64,000 nt of DNA from NCBI GenBank assembly GCA_021773835.1, contig JAJFJQ010000028.1:434001-498000 (forward strand), given 5' to 3'. This document shows, in pieces, positions 24,114 through 32,226 of this stretch. Made by a program: the position numbers and the translations under genes. The notes under the pieces are model-generated. The model saw only the letters and a list, made by a program, of their open reading frames with translations, had not been told where the DNA came from and ran no database searches. This DNA is from Gammaproteobacteria bacterium (lineage in GTDB: Bacteria > Pseudomonadota > Gammaproteobacteria > Ga0077536). Within the stretch, counting starts at the first letter, position 1, and each line of letters starts with the position of its first letter.

Positions 24114-27000
24114 ACGGCTTCCGCCACAACCAAACGAATGGATCAAGCGCGATCGGCGCCTCAGTTTTGTGTTCGAGGGTGAGCGCTACGATGGTTTGGA
24201 GGGCGACGTGCTGAGCAGCGCCTTGTTAGCTAACGACGTCGTAGTCCAAGCGCGCAGCTTTAAATATCACAGACCGCGTGGTGTTTTATCGTTTGCTAAT
24301 CACGATGCTAATGTTCTGGTCACCACCGGCGACCGCACCAACGTGCGTGCCGATGTGGAGCAGGTGGCCCAAGGCCGCAGTTATCGGGCAGTCAATACCT
24401 ATGGCGGTCTGCGCTTTGATGTCGCGCGGGTAATCCAGTTATTCGCGCGCGTCCTACCCGTCGGGTTTTATTACAAAGCTTTTTACCGGCCGCGGTTTTT
24501 GTTTCCATTGTGGGAGCGTTTGATCCGGACGATGGCGGGCCTTGGCAAAGTTAATACAACGGCGCCGTGTGTGCGCGTAACGCGCCGTAATAGATTTTGC
24601 GATGTTCTTATTATTGGTGGCGGTGTCGCTGGATTGGCTGCGGCGAAGCAGTGCTTGAGCGAATCTATCGACGTTGTCATTGCGGATGAAAACCCGCGTA
24701 TGGGTGGCTCGTTCGATTACCTGCACGCATACGATGAATCGGCGCAAGCGGTCAAGACGGCGATCCTGGATCTGCTGAATAGCTCGAATTCAGCAGAAGT
24801 GCTGACGCAGCATTTCGCGGCCGGCTTTTACGCCGATAACAGCGTACCGCTGGTCGGCCCGAACGGGATCGTCCATGTGCACGCCAAGGCGGTGATATTT
24901 GCGACGGGCCTCTACGAGCAGCCAGCGGTATTTCGCAACAACGACCTGCCCGGTGTGATGTTGGTGAGCGCTGCGCAGCGGCTCGTGCATCGCTATGCGA
25001 TCGCGCCGTGTGCCAACGCCGTTGTGTTAGCCGGAAATAATGAGGCGTATGCCGCCGCAATCGATCTACAAAAGATCGGGGTCCGCATTGCCGCGATTGT
25101 AGATCTGGCCGAGCCGAACAGCCGTGGTGATTTGGCGGCCACAGCCATGGCTAACGGGATCCAAATTATACCCAACGCGTCGATCGACGAGGCGCGGAGT
25201 CGCAATGGCCGATTGGTGGCTGTCAGCATCCGATCAAACGATGGTAAGCAAGGGCAATCGATTGAGTGTGACGGCGTATTGATGAGTGTGGGTTGGGCGC
25301 CCGCAGGCGGTCTGCTGTACCAGGCCGGCGCGCGCCTCGAATACGACCCGACCTTGGAACAAGTTGTACCCGTGAGCATGCCAGCAGGAACGTATTGCGC
25401 CGGCCGACTCAATGGCGTGTTTGACTATCTGGATCAAATCGACGATGGCGCTGCCGCGGCTGCTGCCGCCCTCGCCGATATAGGTGTACGGAGCGACGCA
25501 GCGGAACGCCCGGCGCGAACCGTTCAGCCACATTCACATCCGTATCCGATTACGCCTCATGCAAAAGGCAAAGAGTTCGTCGACTTCGACGAAGACTTAC
25601 AAGTCAAAGATCTCACGGTTGCTTATCGCGAAGGTTTTGATTCGGTTGAATTGATGAAGCGCTACTCGACCATCGGCATGGGTCCGAGCCAAGGCAAGAC
25701 TGCAAACATGAACGGGGTGCGGATCCTTGGGCAGTTGCAAGACAAGGCGGTTGCGGCCGTTGGTGTGACGACGCCGCGGCCGTTTACCCATCCAGTGCCG
25801 ATGGGCATGCTGGCCGGCCGCAGACTACGCCGCCAATGGTGTACGCCAATGCATGAATATCATCATGCAGAAAACGCCGACTTGCAGGAGGCCGGGACGT
25901 GGCTGAGGCCAATGAGTTACACCCGCGGATCACCTCGAACGGCCATAGAGCGTGAGTACCAGATGGTGCGTGAACAGGTCGGCATCATCGATGTCTCGAC
26001 CTTGGGCAAGATAGAGTTATTTGGTCCCGATGTGATCCCACTGTTGGAGTACGCCTATACCTGCAGCTTCGAGAAATTGAAGCCGCATATGACGCGTTAC
26101 ATATTCATGGTCGACGGGAGCGGCACCTTAGTCGACGATGGTGTTGCGGCGCGTCTAGCTGACGACCATTTTTACATCACCGCGACGAGTTCGCACGCGC
26201 AAGCGGTCGTACGACAACTCCAGCAGTACGCCGATCAGCTCGGGTTTAATGTCGCAATAGTCGACCGCACCTTTCAAGTGGCCGCGCTCAATCTCGCCGG
26301 GCCGCGCTCGGCGGACGTTTTATCGAAGCTCACCGATATCGATCTGTCGTCGGAGAATTTTCCATATTTGGCCTTACGCGAGGGACAGATAGCGGGGGTT
26401 CAAGCACGTGCGTTGCGGGTTGGCTTCGTCGGTGAACTTGGGTATGAGATCCATTTCCCCGCATCGCATGGTGCGGCGGTCTGGCAGGCATTGTTGGAAG
26501 CTGGGGCAGCTGCTGGGATAGGTGCGTTTGGCGTTGAGGCGCAACGCTTGCTGCGGCTCGAAAAAGGCCACTTGATATTCGGCCAAGATACCGATGGCAC
26601 GACCAACCCGTATGAGGTAAATCTAGGTTGGGGCGTACGCTTGTCGAAAGAGCAGTTCGTCGGTAAACATTCTTTGACTAAACTCAAGCCGATGCTCAAA
26701 CGACGCTTGGTCGGATTTGTTACCGATGCCGATCCTGATCGCCTTATCCAAGAATGTCATTTGATAATTGAGCAAGGCGGGATCGCCGGGCGTGTAACGA
26801 GTGTAGCTTATAGTCCGCACCGCAAGGCGGTCATTGGCCTCGCCATGGTTGATAGTAGCCTGACTGAGGCCGGACAAACGCTCTCTGTCCGCGTATCAGA
26901 TGCGACGACGGTCGCTGTTACTGTGGCCGATATGCCATTCTACGATCCTGACAACGAACGCCAGCAGATCAATAGTTCGGATCCGCGGCAGGCAGCCTGA
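24106..27000 (+). CDS. mgdC: N-methylglutamate dehydrogenase subunit C (sarcosine-oxidase alpha-like)
   Basis: A 964-residue multidomain protein. Residues 15-80 are the ferredoxin-like entry domain (FVFEGERYDGLEGDVLSSALL and FKYHRPRGVLSFANHDAN). Then comes a pyridine-nucleotide/FAD domain ([19 protein letters not shown] near 166-184; VIFATGLYEQPAVFRNNDLP), and the C-terminal 400 residues are GcvT-like folate-binding folds (REYQMVREQVGIIDVSTLGK; LRLEKGHLIFGQDTDGTTNP). I start at the ATG at 24106, 9 bases after GGGAG, rather than at an in-frame TTG ten codons earlier. The folate domain implies transfer of the C1 unit to tetrahydrofolate. Confidence 0.92.
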   Translation: MAKRLPPQPNEWIKRDRRLSFVFEGERYDGLEGDVLSSALLANDVVVQARSFKYHRPRGVLSFANHDANVLVTTGDRTNVRADVEQVAQGRSYRAVNTYGGLRFDVARVIQLFARVLPVGFYYKAFYRPRFLFPLWERLIRTMAGLGKVNTTAPCVRVTRRNRFCDVLIIGGGVAGLAAAKQCLSESIDVVIADENPRMGGSFDYLHAYDESAQAVKTAILDLLNSSNSAEVLTQHFAAGFYADNSVPLVGPNGIVHVHAKAVIFATGLYEQPAVFRNNDLPGVMLVSAAQRLVHRYAIAPCANAVVLAGNNEAYAAAIDLQKIGVRIAAIVDLAEPNSRGDLAATAMANGIQIIPNASIDEARSRNGRLVAVSIRSNDGKQGQSIECDGVLMSVGWAPAGGLLYQAGARLEYDPTLEQVVPVSMPAGTYCAGRLNGVFDYLDQIDDGAAAAAAALADIGVRSDAAERPARTVQPHSHPYPITPHAKGKEFVDFDEDLQVKDLTVAYREGFDSVELMKRYSTIGMGPSQGKTANMNGVRILGQLQDKAVAAVGVTTPRPFTHPVPMGMLAGRRLRRQWCTPMHEYHHAENADLQEAGTWLRPMSYTRGSPRTAIEREYQMVREQVGIIDVSTLGKIELFGPDVIPLLEYAYTCSFEKLKPHMTRYIFMVDGSGTLVDDGVAARLADDHFYITATSSHAQAVVRQLQQYADQLGFNVAIVDRTFQVAALNLAGPRSADVLSKLTDIDLSSENFPYLALREGQIAGVQARALRVGFVGELGYEIHFPASHGAAVWQALLEAGAAAGIGAFGVEAQRLLRLEKGHLIFGQDTDGTTNPYEVNLGWGVRLSKEQFVGKHSLTKLKPMLKRRLVGFVTDADPDRLIQECHLIIEQGGIAGRVTSVAYSPHRKAVIGLAMVDSSLTEAGQTLSVRVSDATTVAVTVADMPFYDPDNERQQINSSDPRQAA

Positions 27001-27009
27001 GCCAGCATC

Positions 27010-27663
27010 ATGCAACAAAGTCCACTGCGAGCGCTGTACCCTGAAACTGACTTCGAGTTCGGTGAGATACATGGGATGAGCATCGCCCAGCGCACGAAAA
27101 AGAATGACCTGGGCCCCGACTACATCGCCGACCTGAGCGCAATTAGGCGTCGCTTATTTGTTGGCCACGCAGTACCGGAATGGTTAGCAGCGCATAATAT
27201 TTCCGTGCCGCGGCGCTTACTTGAATATAATCAATTGGACAACGGCGCAGTCATTGTGCGGCTCCATCGACAACAATATCTACTGATCGATAGTGTCCAA
27301 GATTCTACGCACGACGACATTTTCGCGATCGAACAAGGCCGACACGGGGACGTGCTCGTCATCGCCTACGAAGCCGCTGAGATTGCGTGCGGTGGCCCGC
27401 ACGTCGATGAACTGGTAGCCGAGTTGTGTCCAATGGATATTACAAATAATGCGTCCGATAGCTGGATTGCGACTCGATTCGCGCATTGTGAATTGGCGCT
27501 ACGCCGCCTCGACGCACCAGCGCATTACCGCATACTTTGTTCGCCGGCAGACGCAAGATTTGTTTTTGGGATCTTGAGCGAGGCAACCCTAGAGCGCGAT
27601 GGGGTTGTCCTTGGATTTGATGATTATCGCGCGCTACTCAATCGGGGAGATCGAACATCATGA
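27010..27663 (+). CDS. mgdD: N-methylglutamate dehydrogenase subunit D (sarcosine-oxidase gamma-like)
   Basis: A 217-residue SoxG/MgdD-type subunit, 9 bases after mgdC. Similarity is weak, as usual for this fast-evolving subunit, but the GcvT-like C-terminal half is recognisable ([42 protein letters not shown]). It is thought to stabilise the alpha subunit's folate domain. Its TGA at 27661-27663 overlaps the ATG of gmaS at 27660 (ATGA), tying ligase and dehydrogenase production together. Confidence 0.82.
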   Translation: MQQSPLRALYPETDFEFGEIHGMSIAQRTKKNDLGPDYIADLSAIRRRLFVGHAVPEWLAAHNISVPRRLLEYNQLDNGAVIVRLHRQQYLLIDSVQDSTHDDIFAIEQGRHGDVLVIAYEAAEIACGGPHVDELVAELCPMDITNNASDSWIATRFAHCELALRRLDAPAHYRILCSPADARFVFGILSEATLERDGVVLGFDDYRALLNRGDRTS

Positions 27664-28994
27664 CGCCCAGTGAAGCGAAGGCCTTCTTAAAAGATAACAA
27701 CGTAAATTATATCCTGGCGCAGTTTGTCGATATCCACGGCGTTGCCAAAACGAAATCGGTACCTGCAGAGCACCTCGATATGATCCTCACCGATGGAGCC
27801 GGCTTTGCCGGATTTGCAGCTTGGGGTTTGGGTCAGGGGCCGCAGGACCATGACTTTATGGCGATTGGCGATTTGGACACACTGTGCTTAGTACCATGGC
27901 AGCCGGGTTATGCACGCCTTGTCTGTGACGGTACGGTCGATGGTCAGCCTTGGCCCTTTGATACCCGTGAGGTGATGAAGCGGCAGCTCGCCAAAGCCGC
28001 CGATCGAGGTTGGACGGTTAACACGGGGATCGAGCCCGAGTTCATGCTACTGCAACGGCACGAAGATGGCAGCGTTACCCCAGCGGATCCATCGGATACC
28101 TTGGAGAAACCGTGCTATGACTATAAAGGCTTATCACGCAGCCGTGCGGTAATTGAAGAACTCGTGGAAAGTCTACAGCAGGTCGGCTTCGACGTTTACC
28201 AAATCGACCACGAAGACGGTAATGGGCAGTTCGAGCTAAATTATACCTATACGGATGCACTCACCTCTGCCGATCGTTTCGTGTTTATCCGTATGGCCGC
28301 AGGTGAAATCGCCCATGAACATGGCATGTTATGCACCTTCATGCCGAAGCCGTTCAGCAACCGCACGGGTAACGGCATGCACATGCATGTTTCAATCGCG
28401 GAGCCTGGTAACGGGAATATCTTCCAAGACGATAGCGATAAGAATGGACTAGGGCTATCAAAGATCGCTTATAACTTTCTCGGCGGCCTATTGGCACATG
28501 CCCCGGGTTTGGCAGCGTTGTGCGCGCCGTCGGTAAATTCTTACGCGAGACTCGTCGTCGGACGTTCACTATCCGGCGCTACCTGGGCACCAGCATTTAT
28601 TTCCTATGGCGACAACAATCGCACTTCAATGGTTCGGATCCCCTATGGCCACCTAGAGTTACGCTTGGCCGACTCGTGTTGCAATCCGTATCTCGCAGGG
28701 GCCGCAATGATTGCGGCGGGGCTCGATGGGGTTGACCGTGAACTCGATCCCGGGCCGCCACGAAGCGTTAATTTCTACGAAATGAGCGAGAAAGACTTAC
28801 GCAAGAACAAAATAAAGTTGCTTCCGCAAAATCTCGGAGAGGCGCTCGATGCATTGGCCGCGGACAAATTTTTTGCCGAGGCCTTGGGGCCTGAAATTAT
28901 CGGGGAATTCCTAGAAGTTAAGCGTATGGAGTGGATCGAGTATTCGCGAAATGTCTCCGATTGGGAGGTCGATCGGTATTTGGAATTCTATTGA
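27660..28994 (+). CDS. gmaS: Gamma-glutamylmethylamide synthetase (GS family)
   Basis: A 444-residue GS-fold ligase with the length and signature regions of GmaS/Gln[21 protein letters not shown] at 18-37, [14 protein letters not shown] (48-61), [15 protein letters not shown] (123-137), [14 protein letters not shown] (183-196), [12 protein letters not shown] (234-245) and [17 protein letters not shown] in the nucleotide end. GmaS uses ATP to join methylamine to the gamma-carboxyl of glutamate, the first step of the N-methylglutamate pathway. The alternative, type III glutamine synthetase, cannot be excluded by motif alone, but the ATGA overlap with mgdD and the nearby mgsABC make GmaS far more likely. 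Confidence 0.9.
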   Translation: MTPSEAKAFLKDNNVNYILAQFVDIHGVAKTKSVPAEHLDMILTDGAGFAGFAAWGLGQGPQDHDFMAIGDLDTLCLVPWQPGYARLVCDGTVDGQPWPFDTREVMKRQLAKAADRGWTVNTGIEPEFMLLQRHEDGSVTPADPSDTLEKPCYDYKGLSRSRAVIEELVESLQQVGFDVYQIDHEDGNGQFELNYTYTDALTSADRFVFIRMAAGEIAHEHGMLCTFMPKPFSNRTGNGMHMHVSIAEPGNGNIFQDDSDKNGLGLSKIAYNFLGGLLAHAPGLAALCAPSVNSYARLVVGRSLSGATWAPAFISYGDNNRTSMVRIPYGHLELRLADSCCNPYLAGAAMIAAGLDGVDRELDPGPPRSVNFYEMSEKDLRKNKIKLLPQNLGEALDALAADKFFAEALGPEIIGEFLEVKRMEWIEYSRNVSDWEVDRYLEFY

Positions 28995-29032
28995 TATATC
29001 GACGTCGAGATTAACGCGAGAGCTCACTTCGA

Positions 29033-29671
29033 ATGGCCAAGCAAAGCGGTGACCCCCCGGCACTCAAGGTGGTTGAGGATCCTAACGGCGGTGCACAAGA
29101 CTTGTCGGCCTACGTCGGTACCGCGCTTAAGCAGCATCGTTTAAATCAACATCTGACGATCCAGGATGTGTCCGATCTGTCCGATATCAGCCGGGGTATG
29201 CTGAGTCGGATTGAAAATGCCCAGGCGACCCCGTCACTCGATGCTCTACAACGGATCTGCCAAGCACTTGGCGTATCGTTATCGAACCTGTTGAAGGATT
29301 TCGATATTCCCGAAGGCGGGGCGAGGTTCGTTCCCCGAGGCCAAGGCATGGATGTCGCTCGCCGCGGGACGAAACGCGGTCACTCATACGAACTACTGTC
29401 CTATGATCAGGGGCCGAAGAGATTATTCGAGCCATTTTTGATCACGCTTGACGACGAGTCGGAGACGTTCCCGCGTTTCCAGCACGAAGGAACGGAATTC
29501 ATTTACATGTTGGAAGGTAAGATCGAATACCGAATTGGTAAAAATTCCTATGTACTCGAACCCGGCGATTCAATCACATTTGAGGGCAACATCCCGCATG
29601 GACCAGATCGTTTGCTTGAGCTGCCGATAAAATTTCTTTCAACCATGCATTATCAAACCGAATCCATTTGA
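29033..29671 (+). CDS. XRE-family regulator with C-terminal cupin domain, probable regulator of the methylamine cluster
   Basis: A 212-residue repressor/activator. Residues 28-85 form an XRE helix-turn-helix (LKQHRLNQHLTIQDVSDLSD, ISRGMLSRIENAQATPSLDA), and residues 130-205 a small cupin (FPRFQHEGTEFIYMLEGKIE; EPGDSITFEGNIPHGPDR). This layout is that of PuuR-like regulators, which sense an amine or gamma-glutamyl amine and control the glutamylated putrescine pathway. It lies 38 bases after gmaS on the same strand and ends the cluster, so it probably controls it. No operator could be assigned by eye. Confidence 0.88.
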   Translation: MAKQSGDPPALKVVEDPNGGAQDLSAYVGTALKQHRLNQHLTIQDVSDLSDISRGMLSRIENAQATPSLDALQRICQALGVSLSNLLKDFDIPEGGARFVPRGQGMDVARRGTKRGHSYELLSYDQGPKRLFEPFLITLDDESETFPRFQHEGTEFIYMLEGKIEYRIGKNSYVLEPGDSITFEGNIPHGPDRLLELPIKFLSTMHYQTESI

Positions 29672-29684
29672 CCGTTGCAGGACC

Positions 29685-30023
29685 GTGGATATTGTTGAGA
29701 TCGCTTCTAGACTCCGGGACGAGCGAGACGAACTGACCGCACTCCAGGCAGCGAGCCACGATGCGGCACAACCCGTCGAACTCGACCAGTCTCGGGTAGG
29801 CCGCCTTTCGCGCATGGATGCGATGCAAGCCCAGGCGATGTCTTTGGAAACGACGCGTCGCCGTGAGATCCAAATTAGCCGAATAGATTCTGCATTGCAG
29901 CGCTTGGCAGCAGGTGAGTATGGCGACTGCGTTCGTTGCGGCGAACCAATCGATAGCAAACGCTTGGAATTCAATCCATCGGTGTTACTGTGTATCGCGT
30001 GTGCTTCTAACGCGGAGCGCTAA
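29685..30023 (+). CDS. TraR/DksA-type C4 zinc-finger protein
   Basis: A 112-residue protein. An N-terminal coiled-coil-like helix pair (RLRDERDELTALQAASHDAA and TRRREIQISRIDSALQRLAAG) is followed by the DksA zinc finger CVRCGEPIDSKRLEFNPSVL...C-x2-C (about residues 82-107). Such proteins insert the coiled coil into the RNA polymerase secondary channel. It is shorter than DksA (about 150), closer to TraR/YbiI-like relatives. Start is GTG 29685, with AGGA only two bases away, so the exact start is uncertain. It leads a run of three small genes. Confidence 0.85.
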   Translation: MDIVEIASRLRDERDELTALQAASHDAAQPVELDQSRVGRLSRMDAMQAQAMSLETTRRREIQISRIDSALQRLAAGEYGDCVRCGEPIDSKRLEFNPSVLLCIACASNAER

Positions 30024-30035
30024 GCAAGGGTAACA

Positions 30036-30299
30036 ATGAGTAAAGAAAAGATCGGAGAATCGCTCGACCTACTTCGTGCCGAAATTGCGAACCTCAAGGT
30101 CGAAGATGTCGCCTCGCGAGATCGATTGGACGCCTTAGTATCCGAGCTGGAAAATCAGCTGGTTGAGCCAGCGCTAATGGACGCAGCACCTATCGATGAG
30201 TCCGTGAAAGAATTGATCGAGCATTTTGAAGTCGAGCACCCGCGCATCACCGGGATCCTTAATGACCTGATGGTGACCTTGAGCGGGATGGGAATATAA
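30036..30299 (+). CDS. DUF4404 family small helical protein
   Basis: An 87-residue acidic protein predicted to be almost all helix (EKIGESLDLLRAEIANLKVE, RDRLDALVSELENQL), ending VEHPRITGILNDLMVTLSGMGI, the typical end of DUF4404 proteins. The function is not known. It is 12 bases after the DksA-like gene and 21 before arfB, so the three are likely transcribed together. Confidence 0.78.
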   Translation: MSKEKIGESLDLLRAEIANLKVEDVASRDRLDALVSELENQLVEPALMDAAPIDESVKELIEHFEVEHPRITGILNDLMVTLSGMGI

Positions 30300-30320
30300 C
30301 GTGACCTAATATCGGGTTCA

Positions 30321-30740
30321 GTGCTCCGTATTAACGAACACCTGGCGATCCCCGAGGATGAAATTGAAGTCCGGGCGGTCCGTGCACAAGGTCCCGGCGG
30401 ACAGAACGTCAACAAAGTAGCGACCGCAGTGCATTTGCGCTTCGATGTTCCGCGATCATCGTTGCCGCATCATCTGAAGGAGCGGCTACTCGCGCTGCCA
30501 GACCAGCGAATAAGCAAAGATGGGGTCATTAACATCAAGGCACAGCGCTCGCGCAGCCAAGAGCGCAATCGCGAGCTCGCGCGCGCGATCCTCCAAGAGT
30601 TGATTTGCCGTGTTGGCTTCGTCCGCAAGCAGCGCAAAGCGACGAAACCGGGCCCGGCGGCTCGCCGGCGCCGGCTCGATGCAAAAGGGCGACGATCCCG
30701 ACAGAAAGCCTTGCGGGGACGTGTCCGCGACCGCGAATGA
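30321..30740 (+). CDS. arfB: Alternative ribosome-rescue peptidyl-tRNA hydrolase ArfB
   Basis: A 139-residue release-factor-like protein. The catalytic GGQ is in VRAQGPGGQNVNKVATAVHL (about residues 19-38), and the basic C-terminal tail (FVRKQRKATKPGPAARRRRL...GRRSRQKALRGRVRDRE) is the part that enters the empty mRNA channel of stalled ribosomes in YaeJ/ArfB. It hydrolyses peptidyl-tRNA on ribosomes stalled at mRNA ends. Start is GTG 30321. It is about the size of E. coli ArfB (140). Confidence 0.93.
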   Translation: MLRINEHLAIPEDEIEVRAVRAQGPGGQNVNKVATAVHLRFDVPRSSLPHHLKERLLALPDQRISKDGVINIKAQRSRSQERNRELARAILQELICRVGFVRKQRKATKPGPAARRRRLDAKGRRSRQKALRGRVRDRE

Positions 30741-30969
30741 GCTATACGGCGCGCTAGCCTGCTGTTTTTTCGATAAAAGTGCTTTTTTGTGGAATATCAG
30801 CGAAAACTATTTTGCGGTCTTAACTCAATTCCGCTTCAATCCACGGTGGCAGTATTCGATCTCGTAGAATCGGTTGGAAAAGAGCGGTACTATGCGCCCA
30901 GCTGACAATAATATCAGTGCCCGACAACGCCAATGGCTATTGGCAATTTTACATAAGTGAGTGTTTGAT

Positions 30970-31179
30970 ATGGCAGAGCGAGTAACCGGAACCGTTAAAT
31001 GGTTCAGCGATGATAAAGGTTATGGATTCATTGAACAGGAAAACGGCAAGGACGTCTTTGTGCATCACAGCGCAATTAATGGTGAAGGCCGCAAAAGTCT
31101 CCAGGAAGGACAAACCGTGACCATGGAAGTCACGCAGGGTCAAAAAGGCCCGCAAGCCGAGAACGTTACTCCCGCCTAG
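30970..31179 (+). CDS. Cold-shock-domain protein (CspA family)
   Basis: A 69-residue single cold-shock domain. [18 protein letters not shown] holds RNP1 (KGYGFIEQ) and DVFVHHSAI holds RNP2. I start at the ATG at 30970; an in-frame GTG three codons earlier is the alternative. These proteins bind single-stranded RNA/DNA and melt RNA structure. The 229 bases upstream contain no gene and would hold its promoter and a long 5' leader, as cold-shock genes often have. Confidence 0.95.
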   Translation: MAERVTGTVKWFSDDKGYGFIEQENGKDVFVHHSAINGEGRKSLQEGQTVTMEVTQGQKGPQAENVTPA

Positions 31180-31365
31180 ATCCACCAACGCTAGACCCTC
31201 CGAAAACACTACGTAATTCGTCGCTCGGCCATGGCCGGCGCATGACGGTTTGCGTGGCAGCCGCGGTGGGAATTCGTCGGCGAAGGCTTGCCTTTACCCG
31301 CGTCGCGCTGGATCGCTTGGAGTACCCCTGCGACCCTTATTGTTCGCAATAATCGGGACGCAGCT

Positions 31366-32226
31366 ATGGCCATCACTCAACACCAAATGGAGTTGGCTGG
31401 TGCCCGCACGCCCGTGCTTGATACGGGCGGATCCGCTTCTAGCGCCGTGCTATTTCTACACGGCAACCCCGGCTGTGGGCGCGACTGGGTTCCGTTGATG
31501 GAACAGGTCGGGTCCTTTTGTCGCGCTATTGCGCCGGACATGCCGGGATTCGGCCAGGCAGCGAAGCCCGATACTTTTAATTACACCGTCGCCGGTTACG
31601 CCGACCACATCACAGCGCTTGTCGATGCGCTCGGTCTGCAACATGTGCACCTCGTATTACACGATTTTGGCGGACCCTGGGGACTTACATGGGCCGCGGC
31701 AAACCCGAGCCGGGTTCGCAGTCTGACCCTATTCAACGTAGGTGTGCTGAGGGGTTACCGCTGGCATTACCTCGCGCGGATCTGGCGCATGCCGATCATC
31801 GGCGAGATATTCCAGGCCACTACGTCTCGTCTCACGTTTCGAGCGGTGCTGCGCCATGGCAATCCTCGCGGCCTCCCTCGAGAGTTCGTCGATGGCATGT
31901 ACGACAACTACGATCGCGGAACCCGTCGAGCGATTCTCCAGCTGTACCGCGCGACGAGCAATCTTGGTGCTGCCGCCGATGCACTGTCCGCGGCACTACG
32001 CCCGCTTGACCTGGATACGCTCGTGCTTTGGGGTCGGGCTGATCCCTATTTACCGCATCGATTCGCAGAGGAGCAACGGGATGTTTTTCCTCGTGCTGAG
32101 GTCATCTATCTCGACGATAGCGGACACTGGCCGTTCATTGATAATCCTGCGGCGGTTGATGCGGCCGTGATTCCGTTTTTACAGAAATGCGTTGCTAAAG
32201 AGGGATCTGCTAATCAAGCCGGTTAG
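31366..32226 (+). CDS. Alpha/beta hydrolase of the haloalkane-dehalogenase/epoxide-hydrolase type
   Basis: A 286-residue alpha/beta hydrolase. Start taken at the ATG 31366; the frame is open from a TTG at 31288, but that part does not look like protein. The nucleophile elbow is LVLHDFGGPWG, an aspartate instead of the serine of esterases, as in haloalkane dehalogenases and epoxide hydrolases. The oxyanion motif FLHGNPGCGRDW has HGNP, as in dehalogenases. The acid is in LWGRADPYLP and the histidine in DDSGHWPF. It would hydrolyse carbon-halogen bonds or epoxides via an alkyl-enzyme intermediate. It overlaps tail to tail with the ThDP enzyme gene by 4 bases. Confidence 0.85.
   Translation: MAITQHQMELAGARTPVLDTGGSASSAVLFLHGNPGCGRDWVPLMEQVGSFCRAIAPDMPGFGQAAKPDTFNYTVAGYADHITALVDALGLQHVHLVLHDFGGPWGLTWAAANPSRVRSLTLFNVGVLRGYRWHYLARIWRMPIIGEIFQATTSRLTFRAVLRHGNPRGLPREFVDGMYDNYDRGTRRAILQLYRATSNLGAAADALSAALRPLDLDTLVLWGRADPYLPHRFAEEQRDVFPRAEVIYLDDSGHWPFIDNPAAVDAAVIPFLQKCVAKEGSANQAG

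Noticed and set aside
22608-27663. Annotating the four-subunit oxidase as sarcosine oxidase soxBDAG
   Set aside because: The direct ATGA overlap with gmaS, the mgsABC genes upstream and the cysteine-free delta subunit favour N-methylglutamate dehydrogenase.
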